A stretch of 14,063 bases of DNA from CAZHOV01 sp964534315 (GTDB lineage: Bacteria; Bacteroidota; Bacteroidia; Chitinophagales; Saprospiraceae), in contig CAZHOV010000145.1 of the NCBI GenBank assembly GCA_964534315.1, positions 1-14,063 of the forward strand. Reading direction: 5' to 3'. Made by a program: the position numbers and the translations under genes. Below the pieces are notes generated by a model. The model saw only the letters and a program-made list of their open reading frames with translations. It was not told the origin of the DNA and did no database searches. Of this stretch, positions 7,537-14,047 are shown piece after piece. Each line of letters opens with the position of its first letter. Positions within the stretch are counted from its first letter, which is position 1.

Positions 7537-8469
7537 ATGGCCGACGTCAAGTTATTTTCCGGAACAGCTTCGCGTTATCTAGCTGCAAGTATTGCTGATT
7601 ATTATGGTGATAAATTGGGAGATATTTCGCACAGGCGATTCAGTGATGGCGAGATGCACCCGATCATTAATGAATCTGTCAGGGGGGGGTATGTCTTCTT
7701 CATACAGTCTACCTTTGCACCCGGCGACAATATTATGGAGTTATTGTTGATGCTTGATGCGGGGAGGCGTGCTTCAGCAGGATATATTACTGCTGTCATT
7801 CCTTATTTTGGTTATGCTCGTCAGGATCGGAAGGATAAACCGCGGGTGCCTATCTCTGCTAAGTTGATGGCCAACCTTCTGGAAGCTGCCGGGGCCCATC
7901 GGATCATGACCATGGACTTCCACGCCGATCAGATTCAGGGATTTTTTGACCTTCCTGTAGATCATTTGAAAAGCGAGGCGATATTTATTCCGCATCTTCA
8001 GGGTATAGACCTGGAAAATGCCATTTTTGCATCGCCCGATGTAGGTGGAGTCAAACGCGCCCGAACCTATGCTAAACATTTTGATAAAGGATTGGTGATT
8101 TGTGATAAATATCGAAAACGCGCTAATGAGGTAGCGGGAATGACTGTCATCGGCGATGTTACCGGAAAAGATGTAATACTAGTAGATGATATTGTTGATA
8201 CGGCCGGTACCCTCTCCAGAGCATCCAACATTTTGGTGGAAGAAGGTGCAAAAAGCGTCCGGGCAATTTGTACACACCCCGTACTTTCCGGGAAGGCATA
8301 TGAAAATATAGAGCATTCGGCTCTCCAGGAACTGATCGTTTGTGATACCATCCCGTTAAAGAAAAAGTCCAGCAAAATAAGAGTTCTGTCAACTGCCAAG
8401 TTATTTGCCAGGGCGATCCGAAATACGCATGAGCACCGTTCGATTTCAGCGTTATTTGTCGAAGGCTAA
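7537..8469 (+). CDS. prs: Ribose-phosphate pyrophosphokinase (PRPP synthase)
   Basis: Makes 5-phosphoribosyl-1-pyrophosphate from ribose 5-phosphate and ATP, for purine, pyrimidine, NAD, histidine and tryptophan synthesis. Motifs in the 310-residue form: RFSDGE 34-39, VIPYFGYARQDRK 87-99 (ATP-binding/flexible loop), the family signature DFHADQIQGFFDLPVDH 127-143, SPDVGG 166-171, and the PRPP-binding loop ILVDDIVDTAGT 214-225. I prefer ATG 7537 because MADVKLFSG then aligns without extension to the N-terminus of E. coli Prs. An in-frame ATG at 7495 would add 14 residues; it follows an in-frame TAA directly (TAAGGAATG), so the AAGG there is too close for normal ribosome binding. A G8 run at 7682-7689 stays in frame. 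rplY follows 91 bp downstream. Confidence 0.95.
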   Translation: MADVKLFSGTASRYLAASIADYYGDKLGDISHRRFSDGEMHPIINESVRGGYVFFIQSTFAPGDNIMELLLMLDAGRRASAGYITAVIPYFGYARQDRKDKPRVPISAKLMANLLEAAGAHRIMTMDFHADQIQGFFDLPVDHLKSEAIFIPHLQGIDLENAIFASPDVGGVKRARTYAKHFDKGLVICDKYRKRANEVAGMTVIGDVTGKDVILVDDIVDTAGTLSRASNILVEEGAKSVRAICTHPVLSGKAYENIEHSALQELIVCDTIPLKKKSSKIRVLSTAKLFARAIRNTHEHRSISALFVEG

Positions 8470-8486
8470 TTTTTTGTAAGATTTCC

Positions 8487-8517
8487 TTACATCATTCACG
8501 AAAAAAATGTACCTTTG
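8487..8517 (+). promoter_or_regulatory. Probable rplY promoter
   Basis: TACCTTTG at 8510-8517 matches the Bacteroidota -7 consensus exactly, with TTAC at 8487-8490 as a weak -33 element 19 bases upstream. It lies between prs and rplY, so rplY may be transcribed on its own as well as from prs read-through. Confidence 0.5.
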
Positions 8518-8560
8518 CAAACCATTTTAGAATTGTTGAAATTGTTAAATTAATCAACTC

Positions 8561-9163
8561 ATGGAAATTGTTGCAATTCAAGGAGAGCAGAGAGAACCGA
8601 AAGGTAAAAAGCAGGCAAAAGATCTTCGAAAGAATAATATGATTCCTTCTGTCATTTATGGAGGTGAGGAAAATATTCACTTTCAGGCACATCCTTCCCA
8701 ATTTAAAGCCTTAGTATACACCCCTGATTTTAAATTAGCGGAAGTAACGGTAGATGGGAAAACATATAAGTGTATCCTTAAAGATATTCAGTTTCATCCC
8801 GTAACTGATGCAATACTTCATATTGATTTGCTTCAGCTTGTTCCGGAAAAGCCCTTCAAAGTAAATCTCCCCATTGGGTTTAAAGGAACTTCTCCAGGAG
8901 TGAAAACAGGTGGAAAGCTTATTCAGAAAATTCGTCGGCTAAAAGTAAAGACCACACCTGAAAAATTAGTCGATCGATTATTGGTTGATATTTCTACCCT
9001 AAAACTCGGTTCATCTGTACGAGTACGGGACGTAGAACCACCAGAAGGTATTGAGATTACTTACAGTCCCGGTATTCCAATTGCATCAGTTGAAACGCCT
9101 CGATCGCTCCGCTCCGAAACCGCGGCTGCTGAAAAAGGAGAAGGTGAAGCAGTAGAAGAGTAA
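8561..9163 (+). CDS. rplY: 50S ribosomal protein bL25, CTC/TL5 form
   Basis: Binds 5S rRNA in the large ribosomal subunit. The 200-residue protein is the long two-domain form. The N-terminal L25 domain covers about residues 1-93 (KGKKQAKDLRKNNMIPSVIYGG, then DIQFHPVTDAILHIDLLQL near 75-93). The C-terminal TL5-type beta domain runs from about 95 to 186. The end is an acidic Ala/Glu/Gly tail, as in many CTC proteins. It has no Shine-Dalgarno sequence. In many Bacteroidota rplY is followed by pth (peptidyl-tRNA hydrolase); here that gene is not present downstream, and a small ABM-fold gene comes next after about 200 bp. Confidence 0.95.
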   Translation: MEIVAIQGEQREPKGKKQAKDLRKNNMIPSVIYGGEENIHFQAHPSQFKALVYTPDFKLAEVTVDGKTYKCILKDIQFHPVTDAILHIDLLQLVPEKPFKVNLPIGFKGTSPGVKTGGKLIQKIRRLKVKTTPEKLVDRLLVDISTLKLGSSVRVRDVEPPEGIEITYSPGIPIASVETPRSLRSETAAAEKGEGEAVEE

Positions 9164-9247
9164 TAAATAGCTCTTATCGCCTACTTTAAAAGTTTTAGAT
9201 AAGTTCAAACCAAACAAAATATGGGGCTGTCTCGAATATACCTGGGC

Positions 9248-9270
9248 CATCCCCAATTTTATTTGGGATG
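9248..9270. repeat. Short hairpin downstream of rplY
   Basis: CATCCCcAA at 9248-9256 pairs with TTtGGGATG at 9262-9270: nine positions with one mismatch and a 5-base loop. No T-run follows, so it is a weak candidate for the 3' end of the prs-rplY transcript. The rest of the spacer from 9164 to 9364 shows no other recognisable signal. Confidence 0.35.
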
Positions 9271-9364
9271 CACACCAAATCAAAGCTTTAAAATACTAAA
9301 TGTGTTTTTAAGCTCCCAGGGATGACATGTGTTTGAATTTCAAGGGGAACCAACAATATGATTT

Positions 9365-9661
9365 ATGCTTGTTCGAATTGTAAAGTTAACTTTCCAACCC
9401 ACTCAAGTCGATTCTTTCTTAGAGCTTTTTAAAAAGAATAAGCAACGTATACGTTCTTTTCCCGGCTGCCATCACCTTGAACTTCTTCGCGCTGACCAGC
9501 CTGCTAATGTGTTCTTTACCTACAGTGTTTGGGATAGCCCGGCTTCTTTAGAGGTTTATAGAAATTCCCCCTTATTCAAGGCTACCTGGTCGGCGACTAA
9601 ACAACTTTTTGCAGAACCGCCTCAAGCCTGGTCAACCCAATCCTTAGAAAAAATGCCCTAA
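9365..9661 (+). CDS. ABM-fold (antibiotic biosynthesis monooxygenase-like) small protein
   Basis: A 98-residue cytoplasmic protein with the ferredoxin-like dimeric alpha/beta-barrel pattern of the ABM family. It opens with MLVRIVKLTFQP (first strand), continues through a helix with FLELFKKNKQRIRSFPGCHHLELL, then VFFTYSVWDSPASLEVYRNSPLFKATW. The FPGC, W-DS and S-YRNSPLFK features are typical of single-domain ABM proteins, which include quinol monooxygenases, small heme-handling enzymes and proteins of unknown role. Substrate and reaction cannot be told from sequence. It stands alone, with about 200 bp before it and a terminator-like hairpin shortly after. Confidence 0.8.
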   Translation: MLVRIVKLTFQPTQVDSFLELFKKNKQRIRSFPGCHHLELLRADQPANVFFTYSVWDSPASLEVYRNSPLFKATWSATKQLFAEPPQAWSTQSLEKMP

Positions 9662-9981
9662 AGCTTTATTTCTGTAAGGAAATTAACTAAATAAGACCAG
9701 TTCCTTAAATTTTTTTATTATTTTGAACTATTCAAAGAAAGTTTAGGTTATTTAGATGGTATGATCGTAATTGTGTCTATTAAAGTATGTAAGCAAACAG
9801 AGTGGTTTCCTATTCACCACACTCTATTTCCCAATACTCTTTTCTACTAGATTTATTCCCTTAGGCTTTTTTCACACCATATCATACCAACACAAACCAT
9901 CTTGCGTGTTTTGCCTTTTTCGGGAAGAAAGCAATTGCATTTACCTTCTTAATTTTTTATTCAATCAAACTTAATTGTATT
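9662..9981. other. 320-bp gene-free spacer
   Basis: I see no convincing gene here. It holds a terminator-like hairpin at its left end (separate entry). It also holds a short hairpin at 9799-9825, where AGAGTG pairs with CACTCT and a further GGT can pair with ACC across a bulge. The remainder is A/T-rich. A 67-codon open frame at 9771-9974 is rejected as noise. No TAnnTTTG promoter was found for the small gene that follows; TACCTTCT at 9942-9949 is only a poor match. Confidence 0.5.
9675..9717 (+). terminator. Possible terminator after the ABM gene
   Basis: TAAGGAA at 9675-9681 and TTCCTTA at 9701-9707 form a 7-bp stem with a 19-base loop, followed within two to three bases by a run of seven T residues. 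It lies 14 bases past the stop codon of the ABM gene. The large loop and A/T-rich stem make it a weak structure. Confidence 0.45.
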
Positions 9982-10188
9982 ATGAAAAAGAATTTCTCTT
10001 TGGGCCAAGGAAATTATTATTTCACTATTCGAACAGGAGGAAATAGTGGTATTCTAATAAAGCGTCAAAAGAAGGAAGACGCTGTTCATTCTTATTTGTC
10101 TTATATAAAGGTTGGAAAAGACTGCGAATGGCACGGTTGCTGGGATGGAAAAAAGTTTACTGAATCTAGTCCGCCAAGTTTAAACTAA
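9982..10188 (+). CDS. Small protein of unknown function, 68 residues
   Basis: I do not recognise this protein with certainty. It begins MKKNFSLGQGNYYFTIRTGG and looks beta-rich in its first half. A charged centre (KRQKKEDAVHSY) is followed by a compact CEWHGCWDGKKF motif in which Cys 48 and Cys 53 are four residues apart beside two tryptophans and a histidine. The end is SSPPSLN. It has no signal peptide or membrane helix. It sits 32 bp ahead of the KamA-like radical SAM gene on the same strand, and the gap is almost wholly a 15-bp duplication whose first copy starts at this stop codon. Real-gene evidence: a non-random composition, a plausible ATG and tight spacing. A functional link to the radical SAM gene is only inferred from position. 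Confidence 0.6.
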   Translation: MKKNFSLGQGNYYFTIRTGGNSGILIKRQKKEDAVHSYLSYIKVGKDCEWHGCWDGKKFTESSPPSLN

Positions 10189-10215
10189 TTTATTCACTAT
10201 TAATTTATTCACTAT
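10186..10215. repeat. Perfect 15-bp tandem duplication
   Basis: TAATTTATTCACTAT occurs twice in direct succession at 10186-10200 and 10201-10215. The first copy begins with the TAA stop of the 68-residue gene; the second ends five bases before the ATG of the KamA-like gene. The two copies are identical, which suggests a recent duplication. Confidence 0.85.
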
Positions 10216-10220
10216 AACAA

Positions 10221-11583
10221 ATGGAAAGATATGTCACCTACCATCTCCGAAACTTCAAAAAAATACCTCAGGTTCAAGAACACTTGAGTGAAGAAGAACA
10301 ACTCGATATCGAAATTGTCGGGAGTGTTCTTCCTTTTAAAGTAAATAACTATGTTGTTGATCAATTGATTGATTGGGATAATTATGTAAATGATCCTATA
10401 TATATCCTTACATTTCCTCAAAAGGATATGCTCCAACCGATGCATTATGAAGAGGTCAAACAAGCATTATTGGACGGAGCCTCTAGGTCAGAAATGAAAC
10501 TAATTGCAAACAAGATCAGACTGGAGCTCAATCCACATCCGGCAGGGCAATTGAGCAATAACGTTCCGGAGATTGATGAGATTAAATTAACCGGTATTCA
10601 GCATAAATACCGCGAAACCATGTTGTTCTTTCCCAGTCAGGGACAGACCTGCCACGCTTATTGCACCTTTTGTTTCCGGTGGCCGCAGTTCGTAGGTATG
10701 AACGACCTGAAATTTGCGATGAAGGATATCGAATTAGTGATCAAGTATATCCGCTCAAAGCCGCACATCACTGATATTCTGTTTACAGGGGGGAGACCCG
10801 CTGATTATGAAAACAAAGATTTTACGCACTTATATCGACGCCCTGATTGAAGCAGATCTGCCCAATCTCAAAACGATACGGTTGGGATCTAAAGCATTGG
10901 GGTATTGGCCACAGCGATTTACTACTGACAAAGACGCCGACGATTTGCTATTCTTACTCGAAAAGGCCAAAAAAGCAGGTAAACATATTGCCTTTATGGC
11001 CCATTTTAATCACACGAATGAGTTAAAAACGGAAGAAGTAGAGAAGGCTATTCAACGGCTATTGTCTACCGGCACGGTCATTCGAACACAATCGCCTGTG
11101 ATGAAAGGTATCAACGATGATGCCGATGTATGGGCAAGCATGTGGCAACGGCAAGTAGAACTGGGGTGCATACCTTACTACATGTTCGTTGCTCGTGATA
11201 CCGGAGCACAGGATTATTTTGCTGTTGAACTGGAACGCGCCTGGCATATTTTTAGAGATGCTTATCAACAGGTTAGCGGCCTGGCCAGAACGGTCAGAGG
11301 GCCTAGTATGTCAGCCGGACCAGGAAAGGTTCATATTCTGGGCGTAACAGGAATCAATGGCGAAAAAGTTTTCGCTCTACAATTTATTCAGGGTAGAAAT
11401 CCGGATTGGGTGCGTAAGCCGTTTTTTGCCCGATTCGACCCGAATGCCATCTGGCTTAACCAACTCTATCCCGCCTTTGGGAAAGACAACTTCTTCTTTG
11501 AAAGGGAGTTTCCGCTAAATCGTCCTGCTAAAAAATTATTGAAAGTTGATGAGCCTCTAATCTCTATCGTTACTGATAATTGA
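10221..11583 (+). pseudogene. KamA / lysine 2,3-aminomutase-like radical SAM protein, split by a frameshift
   Basis: The two halves lie in different frames: 10221-10850 with its own stop, and a second frame that runs to 11583. Removing one G from the G6 run at 10788-10793 turns the first-half end FTGGRPADYEN into FTGGDPLIMKTK, the family sequence, and joins the halves into a 453-residue protein. Seen in it: the radical SAM cluster CHAYCTFC (Cys 144, 148, 151), the SAM-binding FTGGDP just after, HFNHTNEL, and VRGPSMSAGPGKVH, whose Lys (about 369 after correction) is the likely PLP lysine. The family moves an amino group between carbons using [4Fe-4S], SAM and PLP; the substrate here is unknown. 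As written, the first half would have the cluster but no PLP site, and the second half the reverse. The cause may be a sequencing error, a mutation, or slippage. Confidence 0.88.
10788..10793 (+). other. Frameshift site: G6 run with one extra G
   Basis: The run lies in the codons for the radical SAM FTGGDP motif. With five G residues the frame reads on correctly into LIMKTK; with six it ends at the stop ending at 10850. Longer in-frame G runs occur elsewhere in the window (G7 at 971-977 in obg, G8 at 7682-7689 in prs). Confidence 0.85.
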
Positions 11584-11605
11584 TTAGATCCGTCCACATG
11601 GTTCG

Positions 11606-11649
11606 TACGAGAAGGGCATTCAAAAAAAATTCGAATGGCCCTTCTTGTA
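11606..11649. terminator. Strong hairpin after the KamA-like gene
   Basis: TACGAGAAGGGC-ATTC at 11606-11621 pairs with GAATGGCCCTTCTTGTA at 11633-11649: 16 pairs including one G-U and one bulged G, around an A-rich loop containing eight A residues. It starts 23 bases after the stop codon and ends 11 bases before the rpsU promoter. No T-run follows on either strand, so it may be a 3' stabilising hairpin or a non-canonical terminator rather than a standard one. Confidence 0.55.
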
Positions 11650-11660
11650 TGAAAAAATAG

Positions 11661-11692
11661 TTGCACCAAATATCAAAAAAATCGTAACTTTG
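11661..11692 (+). promoter_or_regulatory. Probable rpsU promoter
   Basis: TTG at 11661-11663, a 21-base spacer, then TAACTTTG at 11685-11692, an exact match to the -7 consensus TAnnTTTG. The leader would be about 45 bases long, A/T-rich, and without a Shine-Dalgarno sequence. Confidence 0.7.
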
Positions 11693-11742
11693 CATTCTCT
11701 ATTTAAAAAATTAAAATCTAATTTTTAACCAAATTGTAAAAA

Positions 11743-11940
11743 ATGCTAATCATTGATGTAAAAGATGGGGAAAGCATAGATCGCGCCCTTAAACGTTACA
11801 AAAGAAAATTTCAAAATGCAGGTATTATGAAAGAGCTTCGCCGTCGTAAGCAATTTACGAAGCCTTCTATTGAGCGAAGAAATACCGTGCTTAAAGCAAA
11901 ATACAGAGACAAGGTTAAAGATGAGTTAATTGAAAGGTAG
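11743..11940 (+). CDS. rpsU: 30S ribosomal protein bS21
   Basis: Small, highly basic protein of the 30S subunit near the 3' end of 16S rRNA. The 65 residues show the family pattern: a short N-terminal strand (MLIIDVKDGESIDRALKRYKRKF), then a long basic helix region with RRRKQFTKPSIERR. In Bacteroidota, bS21 is part of the pocket that holds back the anti-Shine-Dalgarno end of 16S rRNA, which fits the near absence of Shine-Dalgarno sequences in this window. The sequence just before the ATG (TTGTAAAAA) has no purine-rich Shine-Dalgarno motif. The aminotransferase gene starts 54 bp downstream, so the two may share a transcript. Confidence 0.95.
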   Translation: MLIIDVKDGESIDRALKRYKRKFQNAGIMKELRRRKQFTKPSIERRNTVLKAKYRDKVKDELIER

Positions 11941-11994
11941 GACGCGCCAGTAAGCCTCCTCTGCCCCTTCCTTCTACCCTTACATCAGGTTTTC

Positions 11995-13290
11995 ATGCCG
12001 AAAAGACCATCATCAATACGGGTAGATCTCAATTTGAATATTCGAGGTCTAAAAAAATCCGCTACACTTGAAATCAACGAAAAAACTCGTCGGTATATTC
12101 AAGAGGGTAGAGCTATTTATAAATTAGGGTTTGGACAATCGCCTTTCCCTGTTCCCGATCCGGTAGTTAAAGGGCTACAAAGAAACGCCTTTCAAAAAGA
12201 TTACCTTCCTGTACAAGGACTTTGGGAACTGCGCGAAGCGATTGCCCATTCCTGGAACCGCAAGCAAAACCTGGAGCGGACCGCTGAGAACATCCTCATC
12301 GGCCCCGGTTCAAAGGAATTGTTGTTTTTGTTACAGCTCGTTTATTATGGGGACCTGGTCATACCCACTCCGAGTTGGGTTTCCTATTCACCCCAAGCGC
12401 TTATCGTAGGCCGCCGCGTCAATTGGGTAAAAACGCATCCCGAAAATGATTGGCGTTTAACTCCTGAAGAATTGGAAGCCATATGCCATACTGACCCTGA
12501 TCGTCCCCGCATTGTTATTTTCAATTATCCAGCTAACCCTACAGGCGCCACCTACACGATCGAAAAGCTCAAGAAGCTGGCCGAAATTGCTCGAAAGTAT
12601 AAGCTTATTCTACTCTCGGATGAAATCTACGGTGAGTTACATCATACCGGCCAACATGTATCTATTGCCCGGTTCTACCCGGAAGGCACCATTATCAGTA
12701 GTGGGCTATCCAAATGGTGCGGAGCCGGAGGCTGGCGTCTGGGAACCTTCGTTTTTCCTAATTCCCTAAAGTGGCTGCAGCAAGCCATGGCGGTTGTTGC
12801 CAGCGAAACCTTCACAGCCACTAGCGCGCCTATTCAATATGCTGCTATTGATGCATTTAAAGAAAATGAGGAAATCGAAGCGTACCTGAAGAATTCCCGC
12901 CGCATTTTAAGGATATTAGGCAAATATATGCACTCGAAATTGCATGATATGCGGGTATTTGCACCCAAACCACAAGGAGGATTTTATTTATTCCCTAATT
13001 TTAGCAGCCATTTGGTTACGCTTCAAAAGAAGGGGATTACCAATAGTACTCAACTTTGCGAAAAACTATTGGATGAAACCGGAATTGCCCTACTTCCCAG
13101 CTATGATTTCGGAAGGCCTTCAGATGAATACACTGCAAGATTATCATATGTCGATTTTGACGGAGCTGCAGCGTTAAAGGAGGTGGAAGATAATTATAGC
13201 AATACTTCTCTCGATCTTAAATTTGTGGAAAAATGCGCCCCAAAAATGGTCGAAGCGTTGCAAATCTTAAAAGAATGGCTTAGTAGCTGA
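11995..13290 (+). CDS. Class I/II pyridoxal-phosphate aminotransferase
   Basis: A 431-residue fold-type I, AspC-like aminotransferase that moves an amino group between an amino acid and a 2-oxo acid using PLP. Landmarks: LGFGQSPFPVPDPV at about 44-57 (substrate lid region), DYLPVQG near 70, NYPANPTG 177-184 (Asn 181 is the conserved Asn that binds the PLP ring), SDEIYG with Asp 209 and Tyr 212, the Schiff-base lysine Lys 240 in SGLSKWCGAGGWRLG, and ARLSYVDF with Arg 382, the expected substrate-carboxylate arginine. All catalytic residues are present. Amino-acid specificity (aspartate, aromatic, alanine or other) cannot be told from sequence alone. It is slightly longer than the usual 390-400 residues because of an N-terminal extension and a C-terminal tail. 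Its stop is one base from the stop of the opposing gene. Confidence 0.93.
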   Translation: MPKRPSSIRVDLNLNIRGLKKSATLEINEKTRRYIQEGRAIYKLGFGQSPFPVPDPVVKGLQRNAFQKDYLPVQGLWELREAIAHSWNRKQNLERTAENILIGPGSKELLFLLQLVYYGDLVIPTPSWVSYSPQALIVGRRVNWVKTHPENDWRLTPEELEAICHTDPDRPRIVIFNYPANPTGATYTIEKLKKLAEIARKYKLILLSDEIYGELHHTGQHVSIARFYPEGTIISSGLSKWCGAGGWRLGTFVFPNSLKWLQQAMAVVASETFTATSAPIQYAAIDAFKENEEIEAYLKNSRRILRILGKYMHSKLHDMRVFAPKPQGGFYLFPNFSSHLVTLQKKGITNSTQLCEKLLDETGIALLPSYDFGRPSDEYTARLSYVDFDGAAALKEVEDNYSNTSLDLKFVEKCAPKMVEALQILKEWLSS

Positions 13291-13291
13291 T

Positions 13292-13741
13292 TTACTCGTT
13301 TTGGATTGCTCCCTTTATTTTGTCCAATTGCGATCGGAGCAATTGTATAGTGCTATCTTTTTGTTCGAGCGCTATGTTTTGGGCGGCTAATGCTAAGTAT
13401 AAAGAATCGATCTTTTCATTTTTAAATTTCAACAGATCCTGAAGCTTAGCGATTTGGCTGTTGATGATCACCTTCGAGGGCAAACTCTGGCTGGCATCTT
13501 CCCCTTCCTTTTCTTTCAATACCACTTGATTAGTATCTGCAACCTCCAATTCTTTCTCAATTTCGGCCGTTTCCTTTACCATTTGAGGAGGTTCCGGCTC
13601 CGGATTAATTAGTTCCTTTAGATTTTCAATTGGGTCTACACCGTTGTAATAGGCAGACCCCAGGTAAGCAAGCGGCGCAGCAATGAGCATTACCAGGAAA
13701 AAACGGGCGAAAGGGGTCATCTTAAATTTTCTTTTTGACAT
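13292..13741 (-). CDS. Membrane-anchored coiled-coil protein of unknown function
   Basis: A 149-residue protein with a basic start (MSKRKFKMTPFAR), a single membrane segment at about residues 12-31, and then a proline/glutamate-rich stretch (INPEPEPPQ near 45-53). A C-terminal helix from about 93 to 146 has heptad-like hydrophobic spacing (IAKLQDLLKFKNEKIDSLYLAL...LEQKDSTIQLLRSQLDKIKG), so a coiled coil is likely. By the positive-inside rule most of the protein would lie in the periplasm. I do not recognise a family, and the charge-rich linker suggests a tether or scaffold rather than an enzyme. The gene converges with the aminotransferase with a single base between stop codons, leaving no room for a separate terminator. 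Confidence 0.75.
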   Translation of the reverse strand: MSKRKFKMTPFARFFLVMLIAAPLAYLGSAYYNGVDPIENLKELINPEPEPPQMVKETAEIEKELEVADTNQVVLKEKEGEDASQSLPSKVIINSQIAKLQDLLKFKNEKIDSLYLALAAQNIALEQKDSTIQLLRSQLDKIKGAIQNE

Positions 13742-13757
13742 GGCTTGTATTTAATTA

Positions 13758-13807
13758 TTAGTTATAATAACTAACCTTAAGTTATTGTTCTTATTTCCAA
13801 TAACTAA
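13758..13807. promoter_or_regulatory. Clustered AATAACT dyads upstream of the coiled-coil gene
   Basis: TTAGTTAT at 13758-13765 and ATAACTAA at 13767-13774 form a palindrome around one base. A second dyad, AGTTATTG at about 13780-13787 with CAATAACT at about 13798-13805, repeats the same core. AATAACTAA occurs in full at 13766-13774 and 13799-13807. The cluster lies 17-66 bases upstream of the ATG on the minus strand, where an operator would sit. No matching regulator gene is in the window, and A/T richness raises the chance of coincidence. Confidence 0.35.
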
Positions 13808-14008
13808 ATTATTTCTACCTAGCTAATTAAAATTCAGATTAAGGAAGGTTGGAATATTGTAGCGCCATATTGCCGTAACGAATTCATCCACTTAGAGCTT
13901 TTTTGTCGTACAGGAGGTATTCTTTTTGAAAAAAAAGGATAAACCTACACCATATAGTAAAGTCAAAATGTTCAATTAGAAAGGTTGTCCTTTACCATAT
14001 GTTGAGAG

Positions 14009-14047
14009 GTCTAAAAAGGCTTTTAGACTCCCTCTAAGGAATTTTTT
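14009..14047 (+). terminator. Terminator-like hairpin near the right edge
   Basis: GTCTAAAA at 14009-14016 and TTTTAGAC at 14021-14028 form a perfect 8-bp stem with a 4-base loop (AGGC). A T6 run lies 13 bases further on at 14042-14047. No plus-strand gene was found upstream of it, so it may end an unannotated transcript or belong to a repeat. The distance to the T-run argues against a standard terminator. Confidence 0.35.

Noticed and set aside
7682..7689. G8 run in prs as a second frameshift
   Set aside because: It encodes Arg-Gly-Gly in the conserved SVRGGY context, and the frame is intact on both sides.
9221..9325. 34-codon open frame starting MGLSRIYLGHP
   Set aside because: Short, without start signals, and it overlaps a hairpin; an open frame of this size is expected by chance.
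9771..9974. 67-codon plus-strand open frame
   Set aside because: The composition (rich in Phe, Leu, Cys) looks like translated A/T-rich spacer; no promoter, ribosome site or recognisable motif supports it.
10807..11583. Second half of the KamA-like gene as an independent gene
   Set aside because: Its ATG is the internal Met of the family's LIMKTK sequence, and it lacks the radical SAM cysteines; it is the 3' part of the split gene.
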